Positions 8,879 through 17,497 of a stretch of 64,000 bases of DNA are shown piece after piece. The first letter of the stretch is position 1, and every line of letters begins with the position of its first letter. The translations under genes and the position numbers were made by a program. The notes below the pieces were generated by a model. That model was not told the origin of the DNA, ran no database searches, and was given only the letters and a program-made list of their open reading frames with translations. The DNA comes from Amycolatopsis balhimycina FH 1894 (lineage in GTDB: Bacteria; Actinomycetota; Actinomycetes; Mycobacteriales; Pseudonocardiaceae), in the NCBI RefSeq assembly GCF_000384295.1, contig NZ_KB913037.1:8588699-8652698 (forward strand). The letters are read 5' to 3'.

Positions 8879-9799
8879 GTGGTAGCTGCCCTCAGGCCGT
8901 TTCGGCATCCGGCGCTGCTCTATCGCGGTGACACCGAGTACCTGAACGGTGTCGTTCCGTTCCTCCTCGAAGGCCTCGACCGTGGCGAGCCGGTGGCCGC
9001 CGCCGTTCCCGGCCGCAACCTGCTGCTCATCGAGAAGGCGCTGGACGACCGGGCCAACGAGGTCCGGCTGATCGACATGCGGCAGGCGGGCCGCAACCCG
9101 GGCGCGATCCTTCCGTCGGTGCTCCACGCCTTCGCCGCCGGGCACGCGGGCCCGGTGCGGATCGTGGGCGAGCCGATCTGGGCCGGCCGCACCGACGTCG
9201 AATACCCGGCGTGCGTGGTGCACGAAGCGCTCATCAACAACGCCTTCGCGGGCCACGACCTGGCCGTGCTTTGCCCCTACGACGTCGGGGCGCTGCCGCC
9301 GCCGGTCCTGGCTGACGCCGAGCGCACCCACCCCGAGCTGTGGGGCCTCGCCGGGCCGTTCATCAGCGCGCGCTTCGATCCCGACGGCGTGCGCGCGGAT
9401 TTCACGCGGCCGCTCGTGCCGCCGGTGGGTGTCGTCGAGCGCCGGTTCGACCTGGGGCAGCTGGGGTCGCTGCGCGGGTTCGCGGAGATCTGGGCCGCGC
9501 GGCACGGCCTGCGCCGGCCGCGGCGGGACGACTTCGCCCTGGCCATCGCCGAGCTGACGACGAACAGCGTGCTCTACGGCGGCGGCACCGGCGTGCTGCG
9601 GCTGTGGGCGGACCCGTCGCAGGTGGTCGGCGAGGTGAGTGACGGCGGGACGATCGCCGAGCCGCTGGCCGGCCGTATCCCGCCGTCGGCGATGACCCTG
9701 GGCGGCCGCGGCCTGCTGCTGGTGAACCGGCTCGCCGACCTGGTCCGCACGTACTGGGTCCCGGGCCGAACGACCACCCGCGTCCACTTCGCCCGCTGA
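8879..9799 (+). CDS. MEDS-domain plus anti-sigma-type histidine-kinase ATPase protein
   Basis: This 306-residue protein has two parts. Residues about 5-165 (FRHPALLYRGDTEYLNGVVP onward) resemble the MEDS/DcmR sensory domain. Residues about 185-306 form a GHKL ATPase of the RsbW anti-sigma type, with an N-box-like AIAELTTNSVLYGG and a G-box-like GGRGLLLVNRLAD. There is no histidine-phosphorylation domain, so it is more likely an anti-sigma or partner-switching protein than a true sensor kinase. In actinobacteria this architecture usually acts with anti-sigma-factor antagonists on SigB/SigF-like factors; no such partner lies next to it. The GTG start at 8879 follows a GGGG ribosome site. Confidence 0.8.
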   Translation: MVAALRPFRHPALLYRGDTEYLNGVVPFLLEGLDRGEPVAAAVPGRNLLLIEKALDDRANEVRLIDMRQAGRNPGAILPSVLHAFAAGHAGPVRIVGEPIWAGRTDVEYPACVVHEALINNAFAGHDLAVLCPYDVGALPPPVLADAERTHPELWGLAGPFISARFDPDGVRADFTRPLVPPVGVVERRFDLGQLGSLRGFAEIWAARHGLRRPRRDDFALAIAELTTNSVLYGGGTGVLRLWADPSQVVGEVSDGGTIAEPLAGRIPPSAMTLGGRGLLLVNRLADLVRTYWVPGRTTTRVHFAR

Positions 9800-9827
9800 G
9801 CGGCGGCCGACCCCGCGGCAGACCTGG

Positions 9828-10781
9828 TCAGTCGGCGCGGGGGACGTGCTTGCCGAGGAAGCTGATCACGCTCGGCACCACCGTCCGGTTGAACGAGTCG
9901 CCGTGCTTGCCGTGGGCCGTGTGGGCGACCGCCGGGTGCGCCGCCTCGATGTAGCGGCGGACGCCGGTGATGAACGAGTCCTCCGTGCCGCACCAGATGC
10001 CGTTGGGCACGGTCTTCGTCTCGTCGATGTGCCGCAGCGGGTCGAGCGTGGTCCAGTCCTGGATGCCGGTGAAGATGTGCCGCTTGGCCATCTCGTCCCA
10101 CGACGTGATCAGCGCCGGGGCCAGCGTCGCGACGGCGGACGGCGGCTGGCGCCGCTCGACCCGGCGGCGCGTGTACACCAGGGCCCCGAACCCGCCCATC
10201 GACGTGCCCGTGCAGGCGAACGGCAGGCCGGTGTCGCCGGCGAAGCCGCGGGCCCGCAGCCACTGCGGGACCTCTTCCAGCAGCATCGCCATCGGGTCGT
10301 CGCCGGGGTGGACCTCGTGCCAGTAGTTGTCGCCGCCGTCGACGGCCACGAAGCCGAACGCCGGGACGGCCTTGCGGGCGACGTCGCTGGCGAGCTGCTT
10401 GAGCGTGCCCGTGGGGGCCGCGCTGCGGGCGTTGCCGTGCAGGCCGTGCAGCATGAGCGACATCGGCAGCCCCTTCGGCGGGGTCTTCGACGGCAGGATG
10501 AACACGAGGTCGACCATGCGGCCGCGGGCCGCGGAGTAGACGCGCTCGACGCGGGTGCTGCCCAGCTGGGTCGTCGGGTTCGACGACGTCACGCCCAGCG
10601 TCCGCTGCAGGGCCTGGCTGAACGGCAGCGTGCCGGTGGCCGTCCCCACGGCGAGGCCGGTCACGGCCAGCCCGGACGCGCCCGCGATGAGCACCGAACG
10701 GCGGCTGAGCCACCGCCGGGCGCCCTGGACCGCCTCGACGACCGCCCCGGCCGGCTCCGCGTCCCCGTTTTGCTCGTTCAC
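9828..10781 (-). CDS. Exported alpha/beta-hydrolase esterase
   Basis: The 317-residue protein carries a Tat-like signal, SRRSVLIAGASGLAVTGLAV, at residues 26-45. The catalytic part has the nucleophile elbow GTSMGGFGA and a His candidate near the C terminus (HGKHGDSF). The layout (LMLHGLHGNAR oxyanion region and an early GDDP loop) resembles the esterase-D/mycolyltransferase-like superfamily of secreted esterases. The substrate is unknown. It points leftward and converges on the MEDS gene. A TetR gene lies upstream on the same strand, 78 bp away, and is probably a separate unit. Confidence 0.8.
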   Translation of the reverse strand: MNEQNGDAEPAGAVVEAVQGARRWLSRRSVLIAGASGLAVTGLAVGTATGTLPFSQALQRTLGVTSSNPTTQLGSTRVERVYSAARGRMVDLVFILPSKTPPKGLPMSLMLHGLHGNARSAAPTGTLKQLASDVARKAVPAFGFVAVDGGDNYWHEVHPGDDPMAMLLEEVPQWLRARGFAGDTGLPFACTGTSMGGFGALVYTRRRVERRQPPSAVATLAPALITSWDEMAKRHIFTGIQDWTTLDPLRHIDETKTVPNGIWCGTEDSFITGVRRYIEAAHPAVAHTAHGKHGDSFNRTVVPSVISFLGKHVPRAD

Positions 10782-10859
10782 CCTGTCTCCGTCCCCCTGG
10801 CCCCTCGAATAAGGACGCCGCGCACCCGCTCCGCGTTCCCTCGCGCCCCGTTCACCGGG

Positions 10860-11567
10860 TTATTCGTTATCACCCTGCCCGGCGTTTCCGGTCTTCGCCC
10901 GCCAAGCCGCTTTCGCGGCCTCGGCCGAGCGTCCGGCCTGCTCCACAGTGTCCCCGAGTCCGACCGCGAGGGTGATCCCGAGGGGTACCAAAATGTGGTC
11001 TATGCCCTGTTCACCGGGGCCGAAGTGGCCGGAAGCCTCGAGCGTGACGAACCCGTGCAGTGCGCTCCACAGCTGAGCGGCCGCCTGGTACTCGTCCGCG
11101 GGCCGGAACCGGCCCGCCTGGATGGCCCGCTCGGTCGCCCGGACGATGTGGCCGAACGCCTCCAGGCCCTCCTGGGCGCCTTCGCGGCCTTCCGCGGTGG
11201 TGAGGTCGGACAGCGTCGCCCGCTTGCCGCCGGGCGTGGTCTGGCCGAACGTCACCGCGAACAGCTGCGGCCGCTCGGCGACTGCCTGCTGGTAGGTGCG
11301 GGCCATCGTGAAGATGTCCGCCACCGGGTCGTCGGTCTCCCCGGCCTCGGCCAGCCACCGGCTGAGCAGCACGAAGCCGGCGCGCGCGACCTCGTCGACC
11401 AGCCCGGACATACCGCCGAAGTGCGTGTACACGGCCATCGTCGAGACGCCGACCTCCGCCGCCAGCTTGCGGGCCTGGAGGGTTTCGGGGCCGCCGTCGT
11501 CGAGCAGCCGGATGGCGGCCTCGACCAGGCGGGCCTTGACCTCGGTCGCGCGTGGTTTCGGGCTCAT
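10860..11567 (-). CDS. TetR-family repressor, probable regulator of the carotenoid oxygenase
   Basis: This 235-residue TetR protein has the helix-turn-helix LAAEVGVSTMAVYTHFGG (around residues 35-52) and a C-terminal domain of the TetR_C type seen in many actinobacterial repressors. It is divergent from the carotenoid oxygenase gene, with a 72-bp intergenic region holding two identical 5-3-5 palindromes. This is strong contextual evidence that it represses both itself and the oxygenase. The ATG start is at 11567. Confidence 0.9.
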   Translation of the reverse strand: MSPKPRATEVKARLVEAAIRLLDDGGPETLQARKLAAEVGVSTMAVYTHFGGMSGLVDEVARAGFVLLSRWLAEAGETDDPVADIFTMARTYQQAVAERPQLFAVTFGQTTPGGKRATLSDLTTAEGREGAQEGLEAFGHIVRATERAIQAGRFRPADEYQAAAQLWSALHGFVTLEASGHFGPGEQGIDHILVPLGITLAVGLGDTVEQAGRSAEAAKAAWRAKTGNAGQGDNE

Positions 11568-11582
11568 GCTTGCCAGTATCCC

Positions 11583-11618
11583 ATAACCCTGTTATACCTG
11601 GAGGCATAACCGAGTTAT
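11583..11618. promoter_or_regulatory. Two tandem ATAAC-N3-GTTAT operators
   Basis: ATAAC-CCT-GTTAT (11583-11595) and ATAAC-CGA-GTTAT (11606-11618) are perfect palindromes. Their centres are 23 bp apart, about two helical turns, between the divergent TetR and carotenoid oxygenase genes. The first overlaps the likely leader of the TetR gene and the second lies 22 bp before the oxygenase ATG. They are almost certainly the regulator's binding sites. Confidence 0.8.
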
Positions 11619-11639
11619 AAAGCTGCCGAGGGGTCACTC

Positions 11640-13091
11640 ATGGGCAACAAGTTCCTCGAAGGAAACTTCGCCCCGGTAAGCCGGGAGCACACGATCACCG
11701 AACTCGCCGTCACCGGACGGATCCCCGAGTTCCTCGACGGCCGTTACCTGCGCAACGGCCCCAACCCGCTGTCCGAAGTGGACCCGGCGGCCTACCACTG
11801 GTTCATGGGCGACGGCATGGTCCACGGCGTGCGCCTGCGCGACGGCAGGGCCGAGTGGTACCGGAACCGGTGGGTGCGCAACCCCGCCGTCGCGGCGGCG
11901 CTGAACGGCGAGGACGCGAGCCGGTTCTGCGGGCTGGACGCGCTCGGCGCCAACACCAACGTCATCGGCCACGCGGGCAAGACCCTTGCCCTGGTCGAGG
12001 CGGGCGCGCCGATCTACGAGCTGACCGACGAGCTCGACACCGTCGGCCGCTGCGACTTCGACGGGACGCTGCCGGGCGGCTACACCGCCCACCCCAAGCG
12101 CGACCCGCGCACCGGTGAGCTGCACGCCGTCTCGTACTTCTTCGGCATGGGCAACAAGGTCCAGTACTCGGTGATCGACGCCGGGGGCCGCGTTCGCCGC
12201 ACGGTCGACGTCGAGGTCACCGGGTCGCCGATGATGCACGACTTCTCGCTGACCGAAAACCACGTCGTGTTCTACGACCTGCCGGTGACGTTCAACGCCG
12301 GCATGGCGGTCTCCGCCGGCGTGCCGGCCGCGCTGCGGACCCCGGCGAAGCTGGTGATGTCCGCGATGATCGGCAAGGTCCGCGTGCCGGACCCGGTGAC
12401 CGCGATGATGGCCGGCCGGATCGGCGCGAACGGCGGCCTGCCGTACCGCTGGAACCCGAAGTACCCGGCGCGGATCGGCGTCATGCCCCGCGAGGGCGGC
12501 AATCGTGAGGGCGGCAGGGGCGACGTCCGCTGGTTCGACGTCGAGCCGTGCTACGTCTTCCACCCGCTCAACGCCTACGACGACGGCGACAGCGTCGTGC
12601 TCGACGTCGTGCGCCACCCGAAGATGTTCGACACCGAGCTGCACGGCCCGGGCGAGGGCGGCCCGACGCTGGACCGCTGGACCGTCGACCTCGCCGCCGG
12701 CAAGGTGCTGGAGGAGCGGCTCGACGACCGCGGCCAGGAGTTCCCGCGCGTCGACGAGCGCCTGGTCGGCCGTCGCCACCGCTACGGCTACGCGATATCG
12801 GCCGATGGCGGCGCGAACCCCAGCGGGTCGCTGTTCAAGCACGACCTGCAGACCGGCCGGCGCGCCGAGCGCGCGTTCGGCGCGGGACGTCAGCCCGGCG
12901 AGTTCGTCTTCGTGCCCCGCCACGAGGAGGCGGCCGAGGACGACGGCGTCCTGCTGGGCTTCGTCTTCGACCCGGCGTCGCAGCGCAGCGACCTCACGGT
13001 GCTCGACGCGGGCACGCTGGAGACCGTCGCCGCGATCCACCTGCCGGACCGCGTGCCGAACGGCTTCCACGGCAATTGGGTGCCCGCCTGA
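11640..13091 (+). CDS. Carotenoid oxygenase (carotenoid/stilbene cleavage dioxygenase family)
   Basis: This 483-residue protein of the RPE65/CCD family uses non-haem Fe(II) and O2 to split a double bond in carotenoids, apocarotenoids or stilbenes. The four iron-ligand histidines can be placed: His151 (YTAHPKRDP), His200 (MMHDFSLTENH), His308 (FHPLNAYDD) and His477 (FHGNWVPA). The N-terminal FLDGRYLRNGPNP motif is also typical. Length is normal. There are no carotenoid-synthesis genes beside it, so the substrate is open. Tandem operators upstream suggest tight repression by the divergent TetR protein, possibly relieved by the substrate. Confidence 0.93.
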   Translation: MGNKFLEGNFAPVSREHTITELAVTGRIPEFLDGRYLRNGPNPLSEVDPAAYHWFMGDGMVHGVRLRDGRAEWYRNRWVRNPAVAAALNGEDASRFCGLDALGANTNVIGHAGKTLALVEAGAPIYELTDELDTVGRCDFDGTLPGGYTAHPKRDPRTGELHAVSYFFGMGNKVQYSVIDAGGRVRRTVDVEVTGSPMMHDFSLTENHVVFYDLPVTFNAGMAVSAGVPAALRTPAKLVMSAMIGKVRVPDPVTAMMAGRIGANGGLPYRWNPKYPARIGVMPREGGNREGGRGDVRWFDVEPCYVFHPLNAYDDGDSVVLDVVRHPKMFDTELHGPGEGGPTLDRWTVDLAAGKVLEERLDDRGQEFPRVDERLVGRRHRYGYAISADGGANPSGSLFKHDLQTGRRAERAFGAGRQPGEFVFVPRHEEAAEDDGVLLGFVFDPASQRSDLTVLDAGTLETVAAIHLPDRVPNGFHGNWVPA

Positions 13092-13094
13092 ACC

Positions 13095-13268
13095 GTGTCG
13101 ACTCTCTGATCACGCGTGTCGACCCTCCAGTCACGCGTGTCGACCTTCCCGACACGACGCTCGGCGCGCCGAGCCCGCGGACACCCGTGATCGAAGGGTC
13201 GACTCGCGTGATCAGGGAGACGACTCGCGTGATCAGGGAGTCGACACGCGTGATTGGGGGGACGACAC
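13095..13268. repeat. 21-bp-period repeats, three direct then four inverted units
   Basis: Three direct 21-bp units (13095-13115, 13116-13136, 13137-13157; core GTGTCGACCCTC then TCACGC) are followed by a small palindrome CTCGGCGCGCCGAG (13160-13173). Four units in reverse orientation come next (13185-13205, 13206-13226, 13227-13247, 13248-13268). The whole can fold into one long imperfect hairpin. It fills the gap between the convergent oxygenase and fdhD genes, so it may end transcription from both sides. The same unit recurs at 52857 and, diverged, at 57833. Confidence 0.85.
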
Positions 13269-13285
13269 GGCGCCGGCCGGCGGGC

Positions 13286-14110
13286 TCAGGTCAGGATGCG
13301 GTGGTCGCCGGTGTAGAGGTTCATCGAGTCGCCGCGCAGGAAGCCGACCAGCGTCATGCCGTTCTCCTCGGCCAGCTCGACGGCCAGTGACGACGGCGCG
13401 GACACCGCGGCCAGCAGCCCGATGCCGGCCATCGCCGCCTTCTGCACCAGTTCGAACGACGCGCGCCCGGACACCAGGAGGCCGTAGCCGGGCGCCGGGA
13501 TCCGGCCTTCGAGGACCGCCCAGCCGAGCACCTTGTCGACCGCGTTGTGCCGGCCGACGTCCTCGCGGACGACATCGATCCCGCCGTCCGGGGTGAACAG
13601 CGCGGCCGCGTGGAGGCCGCCGGTGCTGGCGAACACCTTCTGCCGGGCGCGCAACGCGTCCGGGAGGCCGGAAAGGGTCTCGCTCTTCACGGCGAACCCG
13701 GCCGCCGCCGGGGAGAAGCGGGTGCTGAGCTTGACCGCGTCGAGCGCCGCCTTGCCGCAGACGCCACACGAAGAGGTGGTGTAGAAGTTGCGCTCGACGC
13801 CGGTGTCCGGCGGCGGGACGCCGTCCGCCAGCGCGATGTCGAGCACGTTGTAGGTGTTGCGGCCCTGGTCGTCGACGCCGTCGCAGTAGCGGGCGACCGC
13901 GATGTCCTCGCGGCCGCCGATCACGCCCTCGGACAGCAGGAAGCCGTGGGCCAGTTCGACATCGTGCCCGGGCGTGCGCATGGTGACCGCCAGCGCCTTA
14001 CCGCCGACTCGCAGCTCCAGAGGCTCTTCGGCGGCGAGCGCGTCGAGGCGGCGCCGGTCCCCGGTCGCGGAGATCCGCCGTACCGGCCTGCGCACGGTCA
14101 CCCTGCCCAT
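13286..14110 (-). CDS. fdhD: Formate dehydrogenase accessory sulfurtransferase FdhD
   Basis: The 274-residue protein (ATG 14110, [12 protein letters not shown]; a longer frame to 14254 is unlikely) has the FdhD hallmark SSCGVCGK, whose CxxC carries sulfur from a cysteine desulfurase to the molybdenum cofactor. Other family motifs are [33 protein letters not shown] and [12 protein letters not shown]. It is required to make Mo-bisPGD formate dehydrogenases active. It is divergent from the OFA transporter gene. The only molybdopterin oxidoreductase in the window is at 18.1-20.4 kb, which is its likely client. Confidence 0.96.
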   Translation of the reverse strand: MGRVTVRRPVRRISATGDRRRLDALAAEEPLELRVGGKALAVTMRTPGHDVELAHGFLLSEGVIGGREDIAVARYCDGVDDQGRNTYNVLDIALADGVPPPDTGVERNFYTTSSCGVCGKAALDAVKLSTRFSPAAAGFAVKSETLSGLPDALRARQKVFASTGGLHAAALFTPDGGIDVVREDVGRHNAVDKVLGWAVLEGRIPAPGYGLLVSGRASFELVQKAAMAGIGLLAAVSAPSSLAVELAEENGMTLVGFLRGDSMNLYTGDHRILT

Positions 14111-14214
14111 CGGCACACCCTTCCCTGCCCGAAAGTTTGACACTCGTATGGTGCAACACCGGGTTTTTGGTAATACATTCCCTCCATCACTCATCAGAGT
14201 ACGGAGGGGACTCG

Positions 14215-15570
14215 ATGGCTCTCGGCTTCCTGGACCGATCCCGGACCGTGGCACCCCCAGGCTGGACGCGCTGGCTCGTGCCGCCGGCGGCCCTCTCGGT
14301 GCACCTGTCGATCGGGCAGGCCTACGCGTGGAGCGTCTTCAAACCGCCACTGGAGAAAACGCTTCACCTGACCGGCACGCAGAGCGCGCTGCCGTTCCAG
14401 CTGGGCATCGTGATGCTCGGGTTGTCCGCCGCGTTCGGCGGCACCCTCGTCGAGAAGAACGGCCCGCGCTGGGCGATGTTCGTGTCGACGTGCTGCTTCG
14501 CCACCGGGTTCCTCATTTCCGCGCTCGGCGTGGCGACCGGGCAGTTCTGGCTGGTCGTGCTCGGCTACGGCGGGATCGGCGGCGTCGGCCTGGGCATCGG
14601 CTACATCTCGCCGGTGTCGACGCTGATCAAGTGGTTCCCCGACCGGCCGGGCATGGCCACCGGCATCGCGATCATGGGCTTCGGCGGCGGCGCGCTGATC
14701 GCGTCGCCGTGGTCGTCGTCGATGCTCGGCACCTCGCCGACGCAGGGCACCATCGCGACGGCGTTCCTCGTGCACGGCGTCGTCTACGCGGTGTTCATGT
14801 CTCTGGGCTGGCTGCTCGTGCGGGTGCCGGCCGACGGCTGGAAGCCGGCGGGCTGGGAGCCGAAGACCGACCACGGCACGGCGATGATCAGCACCGCGAA
14901 CGTTTCGGCGGCCAATGCGATCAAGACGCCGCAGTTCTGGTGCCTCTGGGTCGTCCTGTGCTTCAACGTGACCGCGGGCATCGGCATCCTGGAGAAGGCG
15001 TCGCCGATGATCCAGGACTTCTTCAAGGGCACGTCGACGCCGGTGGGCGTGGCGTCGGCGGCCGGGTTCGTTGCGCTGCTGTCCCTGTGCAACATGCTCG
15101 GCCGGTTCGTCTGGTCGTCCACTTCGGACCTGGTGGGGCGCAGGAACATCTACCGCACCTACCTCGGCGCCGGCGCGGTGCTGTACCTGGTGATCGCGCT
15201 GACGCAGAACTCGTCGAAGCTCGTGTTCATCCTGTGCGCGATGGTGATCCTGTCGTTCTACGGCGGCGGGTTCGCGACGGTCCCGGCGTACCTCAAGGAC
15301 CTCTTCGGCAGCTACCAGGTCGGCGCGATCCACGGCAGGCTGCTCACCGCGTGGTCGGTGGCCGGCGTGCTCGGCCCGCTGATCGTCAACCGGATCGCCG
15401 ACAGCGAAAAGGCCGCGCACAAGGCCGGTCCGGACCTGTACACGATGTCGTTCTACATCATGATCGGCCTGCTCGTCGTCGGCTTCGTGGCCAACGAACT
15501 GGTGCGACCGGTCAAGGAGAAGTACCACGAGCCCGTGCCGGCGGGCGCGGCCGCGAGGAGTGAGGCGTGA
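14215..15570 (+). CDS. OFA-family MFS transporter (oxalate/formate antiporter-like)
   Basis: This 451-residue protein has twelve predicted membrane helices and an OFA-type start ([20 protein letters not shown]). [20 protein letters not shown] and [19 protein letters not shown] are characteristic of the oxalate:formate antiporter group. It starts at ATG 14215 with CGGAGGGG upstream. It probably moves formate, oxalate or a related organic anion; placement beside fdhD and close to a formate-dehydrogenase-like enzyme supports this, but the substrate is inference. A one-base stop-start overlap joins it to a small membrane protein gene. Confidence 0.9.
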   Translation: MALGFLDRSRTVAPPGWTRWLVPPAALSVHLSIGQAYAWSVFKPPLEKTLHLTGTQSALPFQLGIVMLGLSAAFGGTLVEKNGPRWAMFVSTCCFATGFLISALGVATGQFWLVVLGYGGIGGVGLGIGYISPVSTLIKWFPDRPGMATGIAIMGFGGGALIASPWSSSMLGTSPTQGTIATAFLVHGVVYAVFMSLGWLLVRVPADGWKPAGWEPKTDHGTAMISTANVSAANAIKTPQFWCLWVVLCFNVTAGIGILEKASPMIQDFFKGTSTPVGVASAAGFVALLSLCNMLGRFVWSSTSDLVGRRNIYRTYLGAGAVLYLVIALTQNSSKLVFILCAMVILSFYGGGFATVPAYLKDLFGSYQVGAIHGRLLTAWSVAGVLGPLIVNRIADSEKAAHKAGPDLYTMSFYIMIGLLVVGFVANELVRPVKEKYHEPVPAGAAARSEA

Positions 15571-15695
15571 TGGCGGAGGAGGAAACGCGGCCGAACCGCG
15601 TACCGCTGATGGTGCTGGCGTGGGCGTGGGTCGTGCTGCCGTTCGGCTACGGCGTCTACCAGCTGTTCCTGAAACTGGTCCAGCTCTTCGGCTGA
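15570..15695 (+). CDS. 41-residue membrane protein, MFS (OFA) transporter small subunit
   Basis: A short gene overlaps the transporter stop by one base (TGATG). The protein is [18 protein letters not shown] followed by AWVVLPFGYGVYQLFLKL and a short tail: a charged cytosolic head and one membrane helix. Small proteins of this kind are known beside OFA-family MFS genes and are annotated as transporter small subunits. The tight coupling implies equal translation with the transporter. A long palindrome follows six bases after the stop. Confidence 0.8.
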   Translation: MAEEETRPNRVPLMVLAWAWVVLPFGYGVYQLFLKLVQLFG

Positions 15696-15700
15696 GTCCG

Positions 15701-15755
15701 GTTCGTGAAGGCCACCTTGAGGAACTCAGAGTTCCTGAAGGTGGCCTTCACGGCT
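15701..15755. repeat. 27-1-27 palindrome, copy 1 (imperfect)
   Basis: The left arm starts GTTCGTGAAGGCCACCTTGA (15701-15727), the centre is base 15728, and the right arm is 15729-15755 with three mismatches. The architecture and sequence match the perfect copy at 22357-22411. It lies directly after the transporter small subunit gene and probably ends its transcript. Confidence 0.85.
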
Positions 15756-15811
15756 TTCTGTGACCTGCCTCACGCGTGCAGCAGAACGGGGTTCGCGGGC
15801 GTCGGTAGGGC

Positions 15812-17257
15812 GTGCATCCACTGGGGAAGATCGTCGTCGCCGGGCTGGCCCTGGTCGTTTTCGGCGGTACGGCGTACGGCTACGCGAACCTCCGCGCTCT
15901 CGACGAGGTGACGCGGGACAGCGTCATCGACGCCGAAGGCGAGACGAAGCCGGGGGAGCAGCCCGCCGACGGCTCGCTCGACATCCTGCTCGTCGGGCGG
16001 GACTCCCGGAACGATCAACAGGGCAAGCCGTTGGCGCCGGAGATGCTGCGCGAGCTGCGGGTCGGCGCCAACGGCGACGACCTCACCGACACCCTGATGG
16101 TGCTGCGGATCCCGAACGGCACCAAGGAGGTGAAAGCGTTCTCCATTCCCCGGGACAGCTACGTCTCGATGCCGGGCGGGAAGGGGAAGATCAACTCCGC
16201 GTTCGGGCGGGCGAAGGCGGCCGAAGCGCGGCGGCTGCGCACCGCGGGCGAGTCCGACAAGGCGAAGATCGACCAGGGCGCGCTCACGGCCGGGCGGCGC
16301 GCGACGCGCCAGGCGGTCGAGGACCTCACCGGGGTGAAGATCGACCACTACGCCGAAGTCAACCTGCTCAGCTTCTACGAGATCAGCAAGGCCATCGGCG
16401 GCGTCGACGTCTGCCTGAAGGCAGCCACGAAGGACGAGAACTCGGGCGCGGACTTCCAGGCCGGTCCGCAGCGCATCTCGGGTGCGGACGCACTCGCCTT
16501 CGTCCGGCAGCGCGACGGTCTCCCCGGCACGGACCTGGCCCGCGTGCGGCGCCAGCAGGTGTTCCTCGCCGGGCTGGCGCGGCAGGTGCTGTCGGCGGGC
16601 ACGCTGGCCGACCCGGGGAAGCTCTCGGACCTCATCGAGGCGGTGAAGCGCTCGGTGGTGCTGGACGATTCGTGGAACCTGCTCGACTTCGTCGCCCAGA
16701 TGCGCGGAGTCAGCGGCGGGGGGATCCAGTTCGCGACGATCCCCGTGGCGAACGTCGACTACCGGTACGACCCGGCCAACCCGAAAGCCACGGCGGTGCA
16801 GGTGGACCCGGCTGCGGTGAAGTCCTTCGCCGCGAGCCTGATCGGTTCCGCCGCACCCAAGAACTCCGCCGCACCCAAGAACACTGCCGCGCCCAAGAGG
16901 CCGGCCGCCGCCCCGGTCACGGTCGACGTCTCCAACGCGAGCCCGAAGGAGGGGCTGGCGGCCCGCGTGGGCGGGTTCCTGGAGCAGCACGGGTTCACCC
17001 AGGGCACGCCCAAGACCACCGGCTCGCGGCGGACGTCGCTGGTGCGCTTCGGCCCGGACCTCGCCGCGCGCGGCGCCGAGGTCGCCAAGCTGCTCGGCGG
17101 GCTGGCGACGCAGGAGTCCGCGTCGGTCCCGGCGGGCCACATCGAGGTGATCCTCGGCACGGTGTACTCCGGTCCCGGCGTGGCCGGTGGCGGCGGCGCG
17201 CCCGCGGGCCCCGGGGACGAGCCGATCACTTCGAACGGAGTCGTCTGCGTGAACTGA
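15812..17257 (+). CDS. LytR-CpsA-Psr family protein with C-terminal LytR_C domain
   Basis: This 481-residue envelope protein has an N-terminal signal anchor (GKIVVAGLALVVFGGTAYGY). The LCP catalytic core includes DILLVGRDSR, DLTDTLMVLRI and FSIPRDSYV near residues 55-120, and LAFVRQRDGLPGTDLARVRRQQ around 230-250. A low-complexity linker with three AAPKN/AAPKR repeats (about 350-370) leads to a LytR_C domain (TVDVSNASPKEGLAARV onward). LCP enzymes transfer undecaprenyl-linked glycopolymers such as arabinogalactan to peptidoglycan; arginines in the core bind the pyrophosphate. The GTG start at 15812 follows GGTAGGG. It is unrelated to the formate genes around it. Confidence 0.93.
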   Translation: MHPLGKIVVAGLALVVFGGTAYGYANLRALDEVTRDSVIDAEGETKPGEQPADGSLDILLVGRDSRNDQQGKPLAPEMLRELRVGANGDDLTDTLMVLRIPNGTKEVKAFSIPRDSYVSMPGGKGKINSAFGRAKAAEARRLRTAGESDKAKIDQGALTAGRRATRQAVEDLTGVKIDHYAEVNLLSFYEISKAIGGVDVCLKAATKDENSGADFQAGPQRISGADALAFVRQRDGLPGTDLARVRRQQVFLAGLARQVLSAGTLADPGKLSDLIEAVKRSVVLDDSWNLLDFVAQMRGVSGGGIQFATIPVANVDYRYDPANPKATAVQVDPAAVKSFAASLIGSAAPKNSAAPKNTAAPKRPAAAPVTVDVSNASPKEGLAARVGGFLEQHGFTQGTPKTTGSRRTSLVRFGPDLAARGAEVAKLLGGLATQESASVPAGHIEVILGTVYSGPGVAGGGGAPAGPGDEPITSNGVVCVN

Positions 17258-17497
17258 TCTGTCGCCATTTCCGTTTGATTCCCAGAAATGTGCCCGGATT
17301 TCCGCGAGGACGCGATCGGCTTTCCCGCCCACTGGACCACGGTGGACCACCCGGGTCAGTGGTCTTGACGCTGCGACCCTGGTGAGGCAGTGTGCGGGGA
17401 CCGTCGGCGGCAGTGCCGGGCGACGGCGCGGGAAGTTCACCCGATCGGTGGGCGCTCCGGAAAGACAATTTCAGGGAATACGGAAAGTCCGGAATTT

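Noticed and set aside
13095..13268. CRISPR-like array or a heptapeptide-repeat coding frame
   Set aside because: Units abut with no unique spacers and no cas genes are near. One frame codes TRVDPP-type heptads only because 21 is a multiple of 3; it has no start, ribosome site or conserved protein.
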